From Proteus vulgaris (lineage in GTDB: Bacteria > Pseudomonadota > Gammaproteobacteria > Enterobacterales > Enterobacteriaceae): DNA of 64,000 bases. The position numbers were made by a program, and so were the translations under genes. Shown here piece by piece: positions 62,450 to 64,000 of this stretch. The stretch spans positions 310,001 through 374,000 of the forward strand of contig NZ_CP137920.1 of assembly GCF_033708015.1 (NCBI RefSeq), given 5' to 3'. Each line of letters begins with the position of its first letter. Positions within the stretch are counted from its first letter, which is position 1. Under the pieces are notes generated by a model. That model made no database searches, was not told the origin of the DNA, and worked only from the letters and a program-made list of their open reading frames with translations.

Positions 62450-62848
62450 TTTACCGTTATGTATTTTAAAATATATCGATTAAGTCAATTAGTTTTAACT
62501 CATTTATATAATGATGATGTTATATTAAAAAAAGATAAGAAAAAATAGAAATAAGGTAATGAATAAATAGAAATAAGGTAATGAATAAATTTAGATAAAA
62601 TAACAGCAAGATAATTGATCTATTGATACAGCATGATTAAAGTATTAATGGCAGATACCTGATGTAACTAATAACTCGTGTTTTATGATAGTTATAAACC
62701 CTGACGGCTTCTCGCTCTAGGTGAGGATTTACGGTATTTTTTTCGCTAAATGCACTTTTTTTCGCCAATCAAACTGAAAACTAACAATAATTGTTGCGAG
62801 GGTTCTTCACGCAAGTATAATGGGCAGGTTTTCCAAATACACTTCAGT
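62450..62848. other. Gap between the candidate RNA and tRNA-Leu
   Basis: About 400 AT-rich bases without a credible gene. A short perfect direct repeat (AGAAATAAGGTAATGAATAA, about 62548-62567 and 62567-62586) lies inside. The last 150 bases must hold the tRNA promoter. Confidence 0.5.
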
Positions 62849-62933
62849 GCCGGAGTGGCGAAATTGGTAGACGCAGTTGATTCAAAATCAACCGCCTTCG
62901 GGTGTGCCGGTTCGAGTCCGGCCTTCGGCACCA
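62849..62933 (+). tRNA. leuX: tRNA-Leu (anticodon CAA), leuX-like
   Basis: An 85-base class II tRNA with CCA encoded. The anticodon arm GTTGA-TTCAAAA-TCAAC gives anticodon CAA. The T-arm GGTTCGAGTCCGG is standard. The acceptor stem includes one G-T pair (GCCGGAG with CTTCGGC). Length and sequence closely match E. coli leuX, which lies downstream of lptFG and is a well-known integration site for genomic islands. Confidence 0.96.
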
Positions 62934-62939
62934 AAAATC

Positions 62940-62963
62940 AGACGCTAAGAGCGTCTTTTTTTA
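62940..62963 (+). terminator. Terminator of tRNA-Leu
   Basis: GACGCT (62941-62946) and AGCGTC (62950-62955) pair around AAG, followed by seven T. It begins seven bases after the CCA end. Confidence 0.85.
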
Positions 62964-63013
62964 TGCCTGAAATCTCAGTTTATCTAAGACTTTGTAACCC
63001 TCTGTCCTTTAAG

Positions 63014-63443
63014 GGCGGTTAGGATGCCAATGGTTTTTAGTGCGTGAAGATATCTTTGATATTGTTGCTGAAAAGCGAGAACAAATACAATCTCTTATGT
63101 TACCACCACCACAACAAGCTTTAGCGCAAGCGGCACTCACGTATCGCTATGGCTGTATGGTCAAGTAAAAGTTGGAAATATTACAATATTACCAAGTAAG
63201 GCTTGTCTTCACCCTTCAGGAACTTTTTATACAGAGGACGGAGATCCACGAATATCAGGTTTAGACTGGATTACTTTAGCTAGTTTACGAGATTCTGATA
63301 ACTCTATGATGAGTTACAGTGAAGTGGACGACAGCGTAGTTTCTGGCATCACCTTTTGGGGAATATTGACGATAATTAACTCTAGTTGTTTCCTTCACAA
63401 TGGAAACAACTGTTTATTATCACCGTTTACTACGGCAGGATGA
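63014..63443 (+). pseudogene. Decayed coding fragment downstream of tRNA-Leu
   Basis: Two overlapping open stretches in different frames. The first, from about 63016 to a TAA at 63166-63168, encodes QWFLVREDIFDIVAEKREQI and LMLPPPQQALAQAA. The second, 63072-63443, is a 123-codon open frame lacking any early start codon and encodes LYGQVKVGNITILPSK and FYTEDGDPRISGLDWITLA. Both have coding-like composition in an otherwise AT-rich zone. A single frameshift near 63130 could join them. I do not recognise the parent gene. A perfect 10-base stem-loop (63384-63411) lies inside the second frame near its end, suggesting the true coding part ends earlier. Confidence 0.4.
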
Positions 63444-64000
63444 TTATTCATAATAATTATAGATAGAAGTCATTATTAGTTTTCTACTACTATTAGATCT
63501 TTCACTTAAAGTAGAACAAGTTAATGGATTTTTATTTATATCAAAATCAGTACACTCTACGTCTGTATTTGTTAATAATTTCATCATGTCATTCTTAGGT
63601 TGAATCAATTTATTAAATATTATATCCGTTAATTGATTTTTATTATTAAATTTAAAACGTTTTATAATTTCACCATTTTTTGTAACTGTATTTATTAGGT
63701 TGTTTTCGTAAGTGTAATTTATGTTATTTTTTAGATCTTTAATTATATTGCAACTTGAATCTAACAAATACATTTCTTCTTTAAACTTTCCTTTTATATC
63801 TTTGTTAAATACCAAGTTGTTATTTATTCTATATAATTTAACTCTATCCTCATTATTCTCATTTGTTTTCTTTATCATCTCTATAGCGTCAATACACCCA
63901 TTTGGAGATAGACTTAACCTAATGCCTTGAAATGGTAAGGATTCAGTATCATAATTGAATACTTGTACTGCACTTTCAATATTTCCTTTTATGGGTGAGA
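63444..64000 (-). CDS. ynfC: YnfC family lipoprotein, C-terminal 184 residues (start outside window)
   Basis: The frame is open on the minus strand through the window edge, so the N-terminus and signal peptide are missing. The first internal ATG (63878) is not the start. The visible part resembles what I recall of E. coli YnfC (UPF0257): an early SPIKGNIESAVQVFNYD then LSPNGCIDAIEM, a middle NINYTYENNLINTVTKNGEI, and the end DVECTDFDINKNPLTCSTL with YNYYE. YnfC is a predicted lipoprotein of unknown function. The coding sequence is unusually rich in Asn, Lys and Ile, more AT-rich than its neighbours, which may indicate recent transfer. It ends next to the decayed fragment, tail to tail. Confidence 0.7.
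   Translation of the reverse strand, partial: SPIKGNIESAVQVFNYDTESLPFQGIRLSLSPNGCIDAIEMIKKTNENNEDRVKLYRINNNLVFNKDIKGKFKEEMYLLDSSCNIIKDLKNNINYTYENNLINTVTKNGEIIKRFKFNNKNQLTDIIFNKLIQPKNDMMKLLTNTDVECTDFDINKNPLTCSTLSERSNSSRKLIMTSIYNYYE

Noticed and set aside
62746-63022. Open frames covering tRNA-Leu on both strands
   Set aside because: They run through the tRNA and its terminator; the tRNA explains the conserved sequence.
63721-63930. Plus-strand frame opposite the YnfC-like gene
   Set aside because: Its hydrophobic translation is the complement of Asn/Lys-rich codons of the real gene.

Overview
The window is chromosomal core DNA of a gammaproteobacterium of the order Enterobacterales. The proteins look like those of E. 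coli but with many diverged positions, the DNA is AT-rich between genes, and the gene set (BtsSR-like system, Ner-like SfsB, UbiTUV, LptFG) and style fit the Morganellaceae, most probably Proteus. The genus is an inference from memory of these proteins; the species cannot be fixed from the sequence alone. Comparisons with E. coli lengths and gene order below are from memory.

Layout. (1) 1-6200: start of ppa, fbp, mpl, argR, mdh, then a small cluster of Mu-phage-like regulators (sfsB diverging from two tandem Mu-repressor-like genes). (2) 6204-17700: ispB, rplU-rpmA-obgE, dacB, greA, yhbY, rlmE-ftsH-folP-glmM-secG, covering quinone side-chain synthesis, ribosome assembly, membrane proteolysis, folate and peptidoglycan precursors. 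(3) 17747-30470: tRNA-Leu(GAG), initiator tRNA, then the large translation and RNA-turnover block rimP-nusA-infB-rbfA-truB-rpsO-pnp-nlpI-yrbN-deaD. (4) 30536-37430: a block not found here in E. coli: an unknown 166-residue protein, a YjaA-like protein, the BtsS/BtsR two-component system and a divergent HlyD plus two ABC-2 permeases operon without an ATPase gene. (5) 37461-42738: ubiVU and ubiT-yhbS (oxygen-independent ubiquinone synthesis), yhbQ, small secreted and lipoproteins. (6) 42529-52251: nrdDG with Fnr-like and NrdR-like sites, ridA, pyrBI with an attenuator and leader peptide, argI with twin ARG boxes, rraB, a pirin, yhfL, yjgM. (7) 52614-61512: valS-holC-pepA, lptFG, an AmpH-like lipoprotein and a tiny membrane protein. 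(8) 61513-64000: a long AT-rich gap with degenerate repeats and a candidate small RNA, then tRNA-Leu(CAA), a decayed coding fragment, and the 3' part of a YnfC-like lipoprotein gene running off the window.

Most of the window is housekeeping. No complete prophage, insertion sequence, CRISPR array or defence island is visible. The most unusual parts are the Mu-switch-like locus (4857-6155), the ATPase-less exporter operon (34119-37408), the candidate structured RNA ending at 62448 with repeats upstream, and several very small genes (yrbN-like, 22 residues; a 27-residue membrane protein; the pyrBI leader peptide).
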